The notes under the pieces are model-generated. The model was not told the DNA's origin. It searched no databases and saw only the letters and a list, made by a program, of their open reading frames with translations. A DNA stretch of 64,000 nt. Source: Mermis nigrescens. Its lineage: Eukaryota > Nematoda > Enoplea > Mermithida > Mermithidae. A program made the translations under genes and the position numbers. Location of the stretch: assembly GCA_036768485.1 (NCBI GenBank), contig JAVLUZ010000191.1, forward strand, positions 434,001-498,000, in the 5' to 3' direction. Positions 13,539 through 23,916 of the stretch are shown here, in pieces (the stretch's first letter is position 1; each line of letters begins with the position of its first letter).

Positions 13539-14105
13539 GATGCACACCATGGTCGATCTGGGAGGGTTGGTAAGGGTCCGAAATTGAGCTTTTGTGAGCG
13601 AAAATGACCTCAAAAACCGGTAGCGTTAGAACTGCATTATTATATAGTCTCTGTTTAATTTAAACAAATCACACTTGAAGGAAAATTTCGGTTTTCAATT
13701 ATTTTTGGCCTTCATTTTACCTCATTTTACCCAGAGAATTTCCCATTGTTTCATTCTGGGGGTCTCTAGACCATAGATGCACAGCATGGCCGACATACGC
13801 AGGCAGCGAGAAAATTCTGGGCAGGGGAGGGTCGGGGTCAGAATGGATAAAATCGCCAAAAATGCTACTAAAAATACAATTCTTTGGTCTATAACAATCT
13901 GCGGGGTGGTTCAGGGGCGATATGGGGAAGGGGAGGTCGGCCAGTCCAAAGGGCGTCAAAAGTTGAACTTTTTTAGGCCAAAATGATCTCAAAAACTGGT
14001 ATAAGAGCTAAAATAGTGTTAAAACTAGGTTAAACAGTTTCTCGTCAATTAGAAACACTTTTGAAAGAAGATTTCCAATCCCCCACCCCAAGTGCATGTT
14101 TGGTT
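13539..14105. repeat. Two adjacent copies of repeat family C, one carrying a family-B insert
   Basis: Family C begins CATAGATGCACAGCATGGCC, contains 'aaaatgacctcaaaaac' and 'ttttggccttcattttacctc', and ends near CTACGTGCATGTCT. One copy spans about 13539-13771 and a second runs from 13772. The second is interrupted at about 13794 by a family-B segment (CATACGCAGGCAGCGAGAAAA, then 'ctactaaaaatacaattct'). These look like MITE-scale elements. No coding content. Confidence 0.55.
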
Positions 14106-14178
14106 TAAACCATATATACATGTTCTTTTTGGGGTTTGACCCCAAAAATGGCGAATGACTCCCCGCAAAAATGGCCGC

Positions 14179-14450
14179 GACCACACCTGGGCGTTGGGGG
14201 TTAGGGGTATGCACCCCTACCCGAGAAACCAAAATACCCCCCAGAAAAACAAAATACCCCCAAAAACCAAAATGCCCCCAGAATTCAATTTTTGAAATTT
14301 TTTTGTTTTTTTTCGCAATTTTTGATGCCAATGGATAGTGCTGAGAAATTTGGGAAATGGTGTTTTTTCGCCATACCACCATTTTTAAGGCTATTTTTTG
14401 ATCTTTGAAAAATGTTGCATCCCTTAGAATTTTGATGCCGCCCACCTATG
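14179..14450 (-). mobile_element. hAT-like MITE family A, copy 4
   Basis: It begins CACACCTGGGCG and ends GCCCACCTATG. The flanking 8-mers gccgcgac and gctgcgat agree at 6 of 8 positions. The open frame at 14008-14445 is spurious because it reads through the repeat. Confidence 0.8.
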
Positions 14451-15581
14451 GCTGCGATCCCCCCCCTCAGAATTGTCGGTTTTTCGCAAAAAATGTAAAA
14501 GTGTGTCTTTTTCAAGCGTGGCTGGTTTGGTTCAAATGTCTGAAATTTTCGGCGCTCGCGCCAGATAGATATTTTTTGACTATATTTCGTCAATTTACTC
14601 TATTTTTATGTTTTTGAAATGTGTTTTTATGTTTTTATGCCTTAGAAAAAAACGAGCATTGTCTGAAACTTCAAAAACAGTGTTTTTGACGTGTACCCAT
14701 CTATTTTTAGCCTAAAAAAGGAATTTTAAAAATTTTTTGGGCCTGCCCCCCAGAATTCCTCTGCTGTATTTGCATAGTCTAGCCCGCGTGCATGTCTGGT
14801 CGTATATGTATGTATAGTTAATGTAGGTATGTATGTAGGTACAACTCTTTGAATGACAGTAGAAGCCTCTATTTTTAGTCGTTGATCTAAATTGGGTTTT
14901 GGCTTCAGATTTTATTTGCTGGCTGCAAGATAGCGGATTATTTTGTTAAAATATGAGATTCTTAATTTTCCAATAATCAACTTTATGTGAAACGGCAATA
15001 ACACCAAAGAACATATTACAAGGTTAGTACCTTTCGTTCCTGATGAGCCTCCAGTAATGAAGGGTCTTCCTTTGGTATGAATATCAAAATCAGACTTATC
15101 GTCAACGCCAATAAAACTGGTCCAATGGCACCGTTTCTTAAATAGAATCAAAATAATTTTACTGGATTCATTGCACTTATTCCATTCAAATAATGGGTAA
15201 TTTTAGAAACCGAGAGTCAAATTTTTGTACGAATCATAAGACTTTTTTGCCATATTTTGATTCCGATGATAATTTTTTCGTTAGTCTCATTCGTTTCCAA
15301 ATTTTCCAAGAAGATTTATTATTAATTAATAAGCTTCTGGGTTATGGAGGAAATCGCTATATTTCATTGATAAAACCATTCGAATTAAGCAAACAACAGG
15401 ACCAACATTTTAGGCCATTCGATCATCTTAAGATAGCATAACTTAGTTTAGAATCTTTAAAATTAAAAAAACGATTAAAAAATTTACTTCAAATAATATT
15501 ATCCTGATATTTATTACACAAAAATATGGTTAAAAAGTCACGATTTTCTCAATAATTCTTTTCAGAGTTTGAGAACTGCAC
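14451..15581. other. Unassigned stretch
   Basis: Contains two open frames without recognisable domains: 14912-15151 on - (79 codons, one hydrophobic run) and 15193-15441 on + (82 codons). Neither has supporting splice or homology evidence by eye. Confidence 0.4.
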
Positions 15582-15768
15582 TTACAGTCCTCGTGATCGC
15601 GTAGTGAAATTGCAAAGAATAAGACTAAGCGTCCAAATTAATGTGAGAATTACAACTCCAATCCCAAAACCGAAAATTTGCATATTTTCATTGCAGCTCG
15701 CGTTCCAATTCGCAAACTCAAGCACAGTATTTGTGTAGTTACCTTGACAACGTTGCAAAACTATAAAC
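15582..15768 (-). CDS. Candidate terminal exon of a membrane protein
   Basis: On the - strand a reading frame follows a possible acceptor AG near 15768 and ends at a TAA (15582-15584). It encodes a cysteine-containing segment with two N-glycosylation sequons (NYT, NAS). A roughly 20-residue hydrophobic helix (FGFGIGVVILTLIWTLSLIL) follows, then a short basic cytosolic tail. The layout (extracellular cysteines, one last transmembrane helix, short tail) resembles the last exon of a tetraspanin-like protein. Upstream exons were not found and the canonical CCG motif is not in this piece. It could be chance. No function is claimed. Confidence 0.25.
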
Positions 15769-16107
15769 TATACGTAAATCAATCTGATGACGAACGGAGT
15801 CATATTTGTACGATTAATATTTGGTGAGGCCAGGCCAGTATAAATAATATAAAAATGATTTAGTACTGCCTACATTATGTATGAGGAACAATAAGGACAC
15901 ATAATAATGTTGTAGTATTATATTGCAATTATATTGTACTATCGAATCAAATTGATTGACGTATTGAAAAAATTTAAAAAATCCTCTTAAACATGATTCT
16001 TTAGTTCCGCCTAAAATACCAGTATTAATTTTTTTCTTCCATTTGTTTGTGTCTCATAAGTTAGGTACGTGCGTTGTTTGGGTTGTTGCATAAACGGTCG
16101 TGGGTGA

Positions 16108-16400
16108 GGGCATAGAGGCACAACATGGCCGATCTGAGGGGTCAGACGGCGAAGGTCCTGAATTGAGCTCCTTGGGCCAAAATGACCCCAAAAACTGGTA
16201 TAAGCGCTAAAACAGCGTTACGTTATTACACGCTTTCTGGTCAATAAAAGGCAATTTTGAACAAAATTTTCAATTTTCATTCATTTTCGGCCTTCAGTTT
16301 GACTCATTTTTATGAAAAACTTTCCCGTTTATCCATTCCGGAAATCTAGACACCTCAAATACCCCACGTGCATATCTAATGGAGGACTTTGCAGCTTTAG
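16108..16400. repeat. Repeat family C copy
   Basis: Starts 'catagaggcacaacatggccgatc' and contains 'gaccccaaaaactggtataagcgc' and 'ttcggccttcagtttgactc'. It ends near CACGTGCATATCT. Same family as 13.5, 17.0 and 45.6 kb. Confidence 0.6.
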
Positions 16401-17027
16401 ACTACGAGAATTCAAACCCCTACAATCAGACGCACTCCCAGAATTGAATTTTCCGCTCCTGTATGTTGTTTCTGAAATATATTCAATCACGGCTGGAATG
16501 AATCAATTCAATTAATAAACTTGTTTTCCTTCTTTTCTGTATTGACAAAGGAGCATTTATGACTTTAATACTTATGGGGTTATGCTTGCCCAAAGGAGGA
16601 TTCAAGGGAGGGCAGAGGCACTCATTCGCTCTAATCAGATTTCTTAAATTCGACTATGTGACTGATTTAATTTATTTTAGTTATAACTGCAATTACATTT
16701 ATTTACTTTTTAGCGTAAAGTAAATAAAAATACGTCTTTGCGCCGCTATAGTCAACTAAGCCTCCGTGAATAGATTTCTGAAGCACAAAAAATTTTATTA
16801 AAGTTTTTTCATTGGTGAAAATTCCCGAAAAAATTTGCAGCTCGTTCCTGTAGTGCAAATGGCTCGTACATGATGTTGCTCCAAGTCCACGAATAACAAG
16901 AAATTGATCAAGAAGTCTAGTACCTACCCTCCAACCATCCTTCTGCCTAATTTCGGTGCTACGCGTCGGATTTTCGCCAAAGCTGATTTTTTGACATTAT
17001 TTTCTGCTGTTTGTGAGAATGTTGGGG

Positions 17028-17325
17028 CATAGATGCACAGCATGGCCGATCTGGATGAGGGGGGGGTCAGCCGACCTGGGAGGGGGCTCAAAAGTTGAGC
17101 TTTTTTTGGGCAAAAATGACTTCAAAAACTAATATAAATGCTTAGCGTTAACAGTGCGTTATTCAATCGTTTTGTGCCAATTTCAGGCATTTTTGAAGAA
17201 AATGTTCAGTTTTTATTTTTTGGGCCCTCATTTTGCCTCAATTTCCGCCAAAACTTTCCCTTTTTCCATTCTGTGGGGAAGGTCTTAACCTCCCCAACCC
17301 CTACGTGCATGTCTATTAGGGAGAG
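17028..17325. repeat. Repeat family C copy
   Basis: Starts GCATAGATGCACAGCATGGC and ends CTACGTGCATGTCTATT. The start and the inverse of the end share ATGCAC, giving weak inverted termini. Confidence 0.65.
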
Positions 17326-17851
17326 CTTTTCAGGAATTTTACCAAAACGCCTAGCCGGAAAGAAATATTTTAAATATGTACCTAGTATGTACGTACATAT
17401 GTCCCGTTATACGTTAATGCCAGTTCAAAGCACAAAAACACGTTTAAGAATTTTAAGCGAAATCATTTGAGTCTCCTTCCCCTCGGACCATTTCAATATA
17501 GGGAACAAGTCGGTATTCAGAATATTATGCAAATTTTCGACATAAAATACACTCGTATGTTAATATTATCGATTGAGCGACTCAGCTCAGCTCAATTCAT
17601 CTTTCTATGACGTCAATTTACCTTCAAAGAACTTCGTTCAAAGTTCAGTTTTACTGCGATTATTTGAGTCATTCTTGCTTATTACGTCACAGAAGTAGGT
17701 ACTTTGTTATACAAGTGCGCGAGTGCAATCAGACCATCTCGTCATTCTATGATTCATCGCGATTTTGCTGGAAATGAAGATCAGGAGCAGACCGACATTA
17801 TCTTATAATAATCAGGTTAGTCTCTTCCATTATCAGATTATTGGTAGTGAG
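17326..17851. other. Non-coding; nothing recognised
   Basis: No gene, RNA or repeat can be supported here. Confidence 0.5.
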
Positions 17852-18119
17852 CATACGTGGGCAGCAAGAAAATTCTGGGGGGGGTGCAAGATTTTTTTGA
17901 AGGTCAAAAAATGGTCTCACAAAGTGGTGGTATGGCGATAAAAACACCATTTTTCGACGTTTCTCATTAAGCACTATCCATTGGCATCAAAAAATTGCGA
18001 AAAAAACGAAAAAAATTTTAAAAATCGAATTCTGGGGGGGTATTTTGATTTCTGGGGGAGGGGTATTTTGGTTTCTGGGGGATGCATACCCCCCAACCCC
18101 CCCACGCCCAGGTGTGGTA
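17852..18119 (+). mobile_element. hAT-like MITE family A, copy 5 (perfect 8-bp target duplication)
   Basis: It begins CATACGTGGGCAGC and ends GCCCAGGTGTG. It is flanked by identical 8-mers gtagtgag on both sides. This is the best copy for defining the family: imperfect 11-bp inverted termini, about 265 bp, C/G runs just inside the right end, and no coding capacity. An 8-bp duplication is the hallmark of hAT transposition. No autonomous hAT transposase is in the window. Confidence 0.9.
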
Positions 18120-18605
18120 GTGAGTGAGTTGCCGGTGATATAATTGAGAAGGAAAATCATGGAGACAGAAAAAAATAAATTTAAGCAACAAAAGAAGAAA
18201 CAGGTACATAGTACATAGGTGCATCTGGATTTTTGTTATTGAGGAACTAAAATTTTGAAGTCAAGGCAAAAACAATCGTGTTTTTAGCGTTTTCGCAAGG
18301 TCTACATCATTAAAGACAAAGTTTTTTAATTTTTTATACATTTTGATACATTGCAGAAAGTAAAACCGAAAATCAATAAATCAATAAATCGAGCGCCAGA
18401 AAATTTCGCCGTTTATTCTGGCAGTATAGACAAAAGTTGTAAAAAAGCATAGATTTGGAGAGAAGCGCCCAGTAATTTTTAGATTATCAGCTCAGAAGTT
18501 TGCTAACATCTGTTCTCGCCGTCTTACTTCAAAAAGTGTCAATTTTCTTCTTTGGGGAACCTTTTTTAAAAAAATATTCGTACTTTCAAAATTTTTAGGG
18601 TTATC

Positions 18606-19035
18606 CCGTACATTGGCAGCACCTAAATTCTCGGGGTCAGGACAGGATGAATTATATCGCCGAAAATGTTACTAAAAATAGAATTCTGGGGGTCTACACC
18701 ACACCTGGGCGTGGGGGGTTTGGAGGGTATGCACCCCCAGAAACCAAAATACCCCCCCAGAAATCAAAATACCCCCCCCAGAATTCAATTTTTGAAAATT
18801 TTTTTCGTTTTTTTCGCAATTTTTTGATGCCAATGGATAGTGCTTGATGAGAAACGTCGAAAAATGGTGTTTTTATCGCCATACCACAATTTTTAAGGCC
18901 ATTTTTTGACCTTCAAAAAATCTTGCACCCCCCCCAGAATTTTTCTTGCTGCCCACGTATGGTCTACACTAATCTGCGGGGGTTTTCAACTTCTGAGGTT
19001 CAAAGCCCCCTCACGCCCATGCGCGGCTATCCCCT
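18606..19035. repeat. Repeat family B copy interrupted by a family-A MITE
   Basis: The family-B sequence (CATTGGCAGCACC..., 'gttactaaaaatagaattctggggg') is split at 18698 and resumes at about 18963 ('taatctgcggggg'). It ends near CACGCCCATGCGCGG. Its termini resemble those of family A, so B is probably a sister MITE mobilised by the same transposase. Other B copies: about 11270-11400, 13794-13940 and 45205-45330. Confidence 0.6.
18699..18962 (-). mobile_element. hAT-like MITE family A, copy 6, nested in family B
   Basis: It begins CACACCTGGGCG and ends GCCCACGTATG. Both sides carry the 8-mer gtctacac, exactly duplicating the family-B target. This gives a clear nested order: B first, then A. 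Confidence 0.9.
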
Positions 19036-19962
19036 ATTCCCCCTCTGTTCCCAGCTGCGTGCCTAAATCGGAATAAAACAAAGGAGTATCAGTATAAGAT
19101 TTTTATATTGTAGTCCAAAACTTCAGTTTTTTTCTACAGAGACAGAACAGAACCCCTTTCCAGATTCCAAAGAAAACCGAATGCGGTCGCCGCTCTTATT
19201 AGCACAAACTTTCTCTTCTTCCTATGGCGAATCTGTGTAGTTATAGCTTACTTGAACTTATTTTTTAACTGTGCTTGTTTTCGTCAAGGTTTCTTTAAAC
19301 GTAGCTATAGTCTGTTCTATTCCAAACGGCCATTTTCTCAAAAGTCTTATTACTGTCAATTATCCTCTCGTAGCGGCTGATTCGCTATAAATTCTTCTTA
19401 TTGATTTTCAACCTGCTTTGCTTAACATGTGACGCAACAAACTGCCGCAACAAATTAAAATATAAAATATTCTGCTATAGTATTGTCGGAGATATATAAG
19501 TGGCTATGTACATGTTAGGCTCGACGATTGGTGAAAAATCTAGGGTCATAATTATTTTCTGTTTTTTGTCTAATTACTTACTTAATTAATTAATTAATTC
19601 CATGTTATACTTACTTATTTCTTATTTTTACTTGTTAATAACATTTAGGAATTGTTACATCGACATCAATGAGCGAGAGTTTTATTACTGTCAGACTTTC
19701 AATTTCACACATAAATCGGTTTAGTTAATTGATATTCGTTTTAGAACCTAGTGCGCGGGTTTGACTTGTACAGTATGGATGAGCAGTCGTCATTCAGTGA
19801 GTAGTCATTTGATCAATCGAATCGACTTACTATTTTCTGTATCGATTTGTCTACAAAGCTGTAGTTTTAGTACCCAATAGTTTGTCTTAGCTGTTCTCGG
19901 TGTTTACACCAACAATTCGTTTCAAACAAAGTTAGAGCCTTTTCCGACTTGCATTTTTAATA
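19036..19962 (+). promoter_or_regulatory. Probable 5' flank or leader exon of the RnrS gene
   Basis: Mostly unique-looking sequence without MITEs. It ends at a strong splice donor GTAAGT (19963-19968) that pairs with the acceptor before the ribonucleotide-reductase exon. No in-frame ATG continues into that exon, so the piece before the donor is more likely 5' UTR. Transcript start not determined. Confidence 0.35.
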
Positions 19963-20030
19963 GTAAGTAAATGCAATTAATGCTTTCTTAATTCAATAGG
20001 TAGAGTAAATTTTTTAAAATTTTTTTGTAG

Positions 20031-20153
20031 ATGATAGAGGACGAACCGCTGCTTAGGCCGAACCCTCGTCGTTTCGTCGTTTTTCCTATTGAATTTCCTG
20101 ATATTTGGCAATTTTACAAGAAAGCAGAAGCTTCTTTCTGGACTGTCAAAGAG
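20031..20153 (+). CDS. RnrS: Ribonucleotide reductase small subunit (R2), internal exon
   Basis: The product is the small (R2) chain of class I ribonucleotide reductase, which carries the diiron-tyrosyl radical used to make deoxyribonucleotides. The exon is exactly 41 codons, preceded by T-rich sequence ending in AG (20029-20030) and followed by GAG|GTTAGA, so both phases are 0. The peptide contains the family's characteristic N-terminal block, here [19 protein letters not shown] and, later, [10 protein letters not shown]. The exon opens with ATG, so translation might start here behind a non-coding exon, or this may be an internal methionine. A 68-bp intron (19963-20030) is typical of arthropods. 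The next exon, with the metal ligands, is not found downstream before the Polinton, so the following intron is long or the gene is broken. This is the only firm host coding sequence in the window. Confidence 0.85.
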
Positions 20154-21026
20154 GTTAGACCATAATATATATTGAACGACGCATTGACGTTTCTAATATA
20201 AAATCAAAGTAGCAACGGTTTTTACTTGCTTGCTTAGGCTTTTTGATTGACAATAATTATTTATGACTTTTCGATAGTTTTATATTAAAGACAATAGCGT
20301 TAAAACACTAAAAAAATTCATTCGCTTCTACTAATAACACGTGGTGAAAAAATAAAATGCATCGAAAAATAAGGGAGACGATTTAAAAATATATGTACCT
20401 ACTGAAAGACGAAACATAAAACTTAAGTTACTGTACATATGTACCTGTGTAATTGCTGATGACGTCGTTTGAATTACTATCCTATGGGAGTATCAAAATA
20501 TTAATGAAGGGCAGCCTCGTTGACGAATGAGATTGGTGTGACCATTGTATACATAAGCGCAGCACCCGTTACATGTAGAATACATTGCAAAACATAGAAA
20601 TTCAATAGACAATCCAGCTTCTCTTTTCGCATTCACTAAGCCTAAGCACGAAGTGAGTATAATTCATGTTAAAAGATCACTTTTCGAAGAAGTATTAGCC
20701 CAAAAAACATGTAAAACTGCTGTGTATTATGTTATCTAAATTTTCTGCATATAGCTACATAGCTGGTGCTACGCTTAGGTGTTTTTGATAAGCAAGTACT
20801 AGAGATTTCATTGGAAATGAGAAAAAGTCATCTTTTTTTATCGAATAACAAAATATACTACTGTTGTGCTTCGTTTCGGGTAATCCAGTGACTAACATTT
20901 GAGTGAACATTGAAACAGATGGATATTTTTCGATAATGCTATTTTAGTAAACTCTTTATATTACGAAAATAAGCATGTTTGACTGTTTTTTACGCACAAC
21001 ATTTAAAATGTTGACTCGTTTCAGTA
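20154..21026. other. Probable RnrS intron / Polinton-1 left flank
   Basis: AT-rich, with no coding sequence recognised. The left boundary of the decayed Polinton must lie somewhere here, but no inverted repeat partner to the 25.85-26.0 kb side is visible. Confidence 0.4.
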
Positions 21027-23837
21027 TCACTTAAAATTGTTTTTTTCCTTATTGTTACCTAAATGCTGAATATGGTGACCTATTTTTTCACTCTCACATT
21101 CTAAGCATTCGACAGAAATAGGCTTAGAAGAGGTATTTTTGTGAAATTTATTATTTTTCTCAATTATCCAGTGGTCGTAATGACCAGTAGGCATGTCTTT
21201 AGATTGAGCCCAATAAGTATAATGCATTAAAATCAAGGCCTACTACTGATTTTACTGGTTTTAAGGGGTTCTTCCTGATAAATATTTGGTCTTTAATTGC
21301 CAATCGAGTCATAATTGAAAGACCGCCACACATACTCGATTTTAGCATATAGTAGACATTTTTTGATTTTTCTGAGAAAAGTGAAAATTTAGTGTCAGGA
21401 ATGCTTTTGAAGAGGTACCGTTCTGTGGTTCCCGGTAAGGACATTGCTTCTCTAAAATATCAATTTTAAATCTGTCCCAATACAGCTGCAACATGTTACT
21501 ACAAACTTCTAAGAAGGGAACAACATCCCTCATATTATAGAAAATTAGATAGTCCTTCAATGTAGTCATATCATATTGTTGCCAATACTGCTGGCATTGT
21601 GCATAATCGGCTGTGCTGATGCATTCATCTTTAAGTGAGCTGTAGAATGCTTCAGGAGGCGGTAATTGTGTCTAGGACAATTTTTCAAATGAATAAATAT
21701 TCATAAGGGAATTTGGCTTTTACTAATGTCGCCTTGTATGCTCTCATGAATACGTCTAAGCTAAAACCAAGTGCAACATAAGTACTAACATCGAGAAACT
21801 TAAAAATGCTAGTGGACAAGCAAAGTGTTGACCCGTTTCGTAAAATTGCTTTTGGCCATGTATTGTTTTCAGGATCAGTCCGCACTTGTTGAATGAGTGC
21901 AGGAAATAGATTGCGTTTAATTAAATTTACATCATATTTTCCCGAATTAAATCCGAGACACATAAGTTGAGTGCAATATCTATACAGCTTAGTTTTAGTC
22001 CGAATCAATTTATTGAGTAAGCCTTTTTCTCGTCTACCGTTGGCTTCTTGCTCCTTAATATATGCTTCACTAGTGCTTATTTTTGCATCAAGAGCATCAA
22101 AAACATGTTGAAATGTTGATAAAAGAATGACACTTTGCGCCTTTTGAATTTTTTCCAGATGTTCTAGAAGCCGTTTGACTAAATGATCCGGATTACTGTC
22201 TACAAAACATTGGGGCTGAAAATCCCGGAGCACTTGTATGCATAGCACATGAAATGGGCTGATCTTGAGCAACAAATTTTAACTTTTCAGAAGTTTCTAT
22301 GCATTTTTTACAAGAAGAGCTTCAAAATCGTAAACAGCGAAGAAATTGCAAAAATGTTGCTCATTTTCATTCTGTATTTCATATTCCTGCAATTCCTCAA
22401 AAATCGTTTTCTTCAGCTGATATACTCCACCAGGAAACTTATGTTTTGTTTTGCCATGCCTGCAATGATGTTTTGCATGATCACTCAATTTTTCTGCTTT
22501 TCTAAATAACCGCCTGCACATGAGGCACATGTATCGTTTAGCTTACTGATCAAGATTTATAATGTAACTATAGTGAGCCTGCTTGGAGATTGTGTAAGAA
22601 ATGTCAAGATTTAATAGTTTTTCATACTTTCTAACTACATTCTTCCAACAGACAGCTGCCTCATCCATGTGAAAACACTGAATATCTACCTGAAACAATT
22701 TTTCGATCATTTCTAAATCTGTGTATGGGACGCCAATAAAGGTCTCAACATTTGCTTGAATATTTTCCTTTTTGCAGTATTTGACAAAAAGTTGAAAAAC
22801 GATATCAGGCTCAAAGTTTCCCACAAGACACTGTGCTAAACAGCGGAAAAAGCATAAATTATCATTAAATTTATGACGATTGTTATCTTGAGTCATATGC
22901 AAGGTGTGTCGCTGGTAAGCAGTATTTTCAGAAAGTTCCACATCTGTGCATCCACTCACAAAATCTTTCTGTGGTGTCACAAAAAATTCATCATTGGTTA
23001 TTGCCAGTAGTCCCCATTTAGTGTCAAGGCGAGTAAATTTTCCTTCAACATCAATTTCGTGCAATTTTTCAGCCACATTTTTTACATCATTACCATTGGT
23101 TATAAGAACAGGTTTTCCTAATAGCGTAAAATTATTCTGGCATGCGTACCAATAATTTACTGCACCAGTTTCACGATTTTTGAGGAAACACCCAAGTGCT
23201 GCATCTACTCGGAAAGCTTCCTTTTCATTTTGGAAAATATCGCTCAACATTTCTAGGTAATTTCCAGTTCCCCATCTATAGTTATATGCATGATCCAACA
23301 CATCATTCACAGTTTTATTCGTTCGGATAAGCCGCCAATATCTCCCAACTTCATCCCTAATTTCTTCAGGGTAGGTGGACAAATCTTCAGCAATCATTTT
23401 GTCCTCAGGGATAATTTGAGTAGTTTCAATTTTTTCAATTGGTTCAGTGACAGGATAAGCACGTACTTTTAGGCATTTTTTCATGTGAGTGTCCGAAAAT
23501 AATTCCTTTTTTGAATTGACAGATTGCTAATAAATACATACATTTTGGTACTACATGTTTCACCTCAAAATGAGTAACTAATTTCCTTCTTAATCGGAAA
23601 AGAGTGGCACATGAAGGACATCTAAACCTAGATTCTAAATGCGAAGAATTCTCATGCTCTGCTAACCTGCTTTGACGCGTAAACAATTTATCAGATACAG
23701 TACATTGGTGCAGCTTGCGCTTCAGAAGCTGCGATCAGTTTGAATCGGCACCAAAAAGATTACGGGCGTCTGCCGATGGAGGCTCCTTAGAAGCCCCACT
23801 GAGACCAGTAACACGAGATTTGGCAATATTGGTCATA
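21027..23837 (-). pseudogene. Polinton-type family B DNA polymerase, broken and 3'-truncated
   Basis: Protein-primed-type PolB would replicate the element. The likely start is the ATG at 23837, after which a TGA interrupts at about residue 34. Then follow C2H2 zinc fingers (one near 23650-23715 lacking its second cysteine; one FRCPSCATLF...H....H near 23580-23630; one CLMC...H...HHC near 22460-22530). An NLCFFRCLA block typical of these polymerases lies near 22840-22860. Exonuclease motif I (YDFEALL, about 22310-22335), Exo II (GFNSGKYDVNLI, about 21920-21955), Exo III (YNMRDVVPF, about 21515-21540) and polymerase motif A (GLDFNALYL, about 21215-21240) are all recognisable. Coding jumps frame several times between 21.2 and 23.7 kb. 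Motifs B and C of the palm are absent, so the gene is also truncated. A TCTATAAATA promoter motif lies 49 bp upstream. Confidence 0.85.
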
Positions 23838-23886
23838 GTAATACTTTGACGTTTGTCAGAAACTATATTTCAGTTGTAAGAATCCT

Positions 23887-23896
23887 TATTTATAGA
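23887..23896 (-). promoter_or_regulatory. TCTATAAATA motif upstream of PolB (Polinton 1)
   Basis: On the - strand the sequence reads AAAAGTCTATAAATA, ending 49 bp before the PolB ATG. The same ten bases, with the same A-rich lead-in, precede the major capsid, pVI-like and minor capsid genes of Polinton 2. Probable TATA-type core promoter. Confidence 0.65.
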
Positions 23897-23916
23897 CTTT
23901 TAACCTTCAGTAAAAC

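Noticed and set aside
14008..14445. 145-codon - strand frame
   Set aside because: Reads through MITE family A; similar spurious frames occur at other copies (7888-8271, 18647-18882, 27285-27628).
20031..20153. RnrS exon as a gene carried by Polinton 1
   Set aside because: It has spliceosomal introns on both sides and high similarity to animal R2, which fits a host gene; no Polinton boundary places it inside the element.
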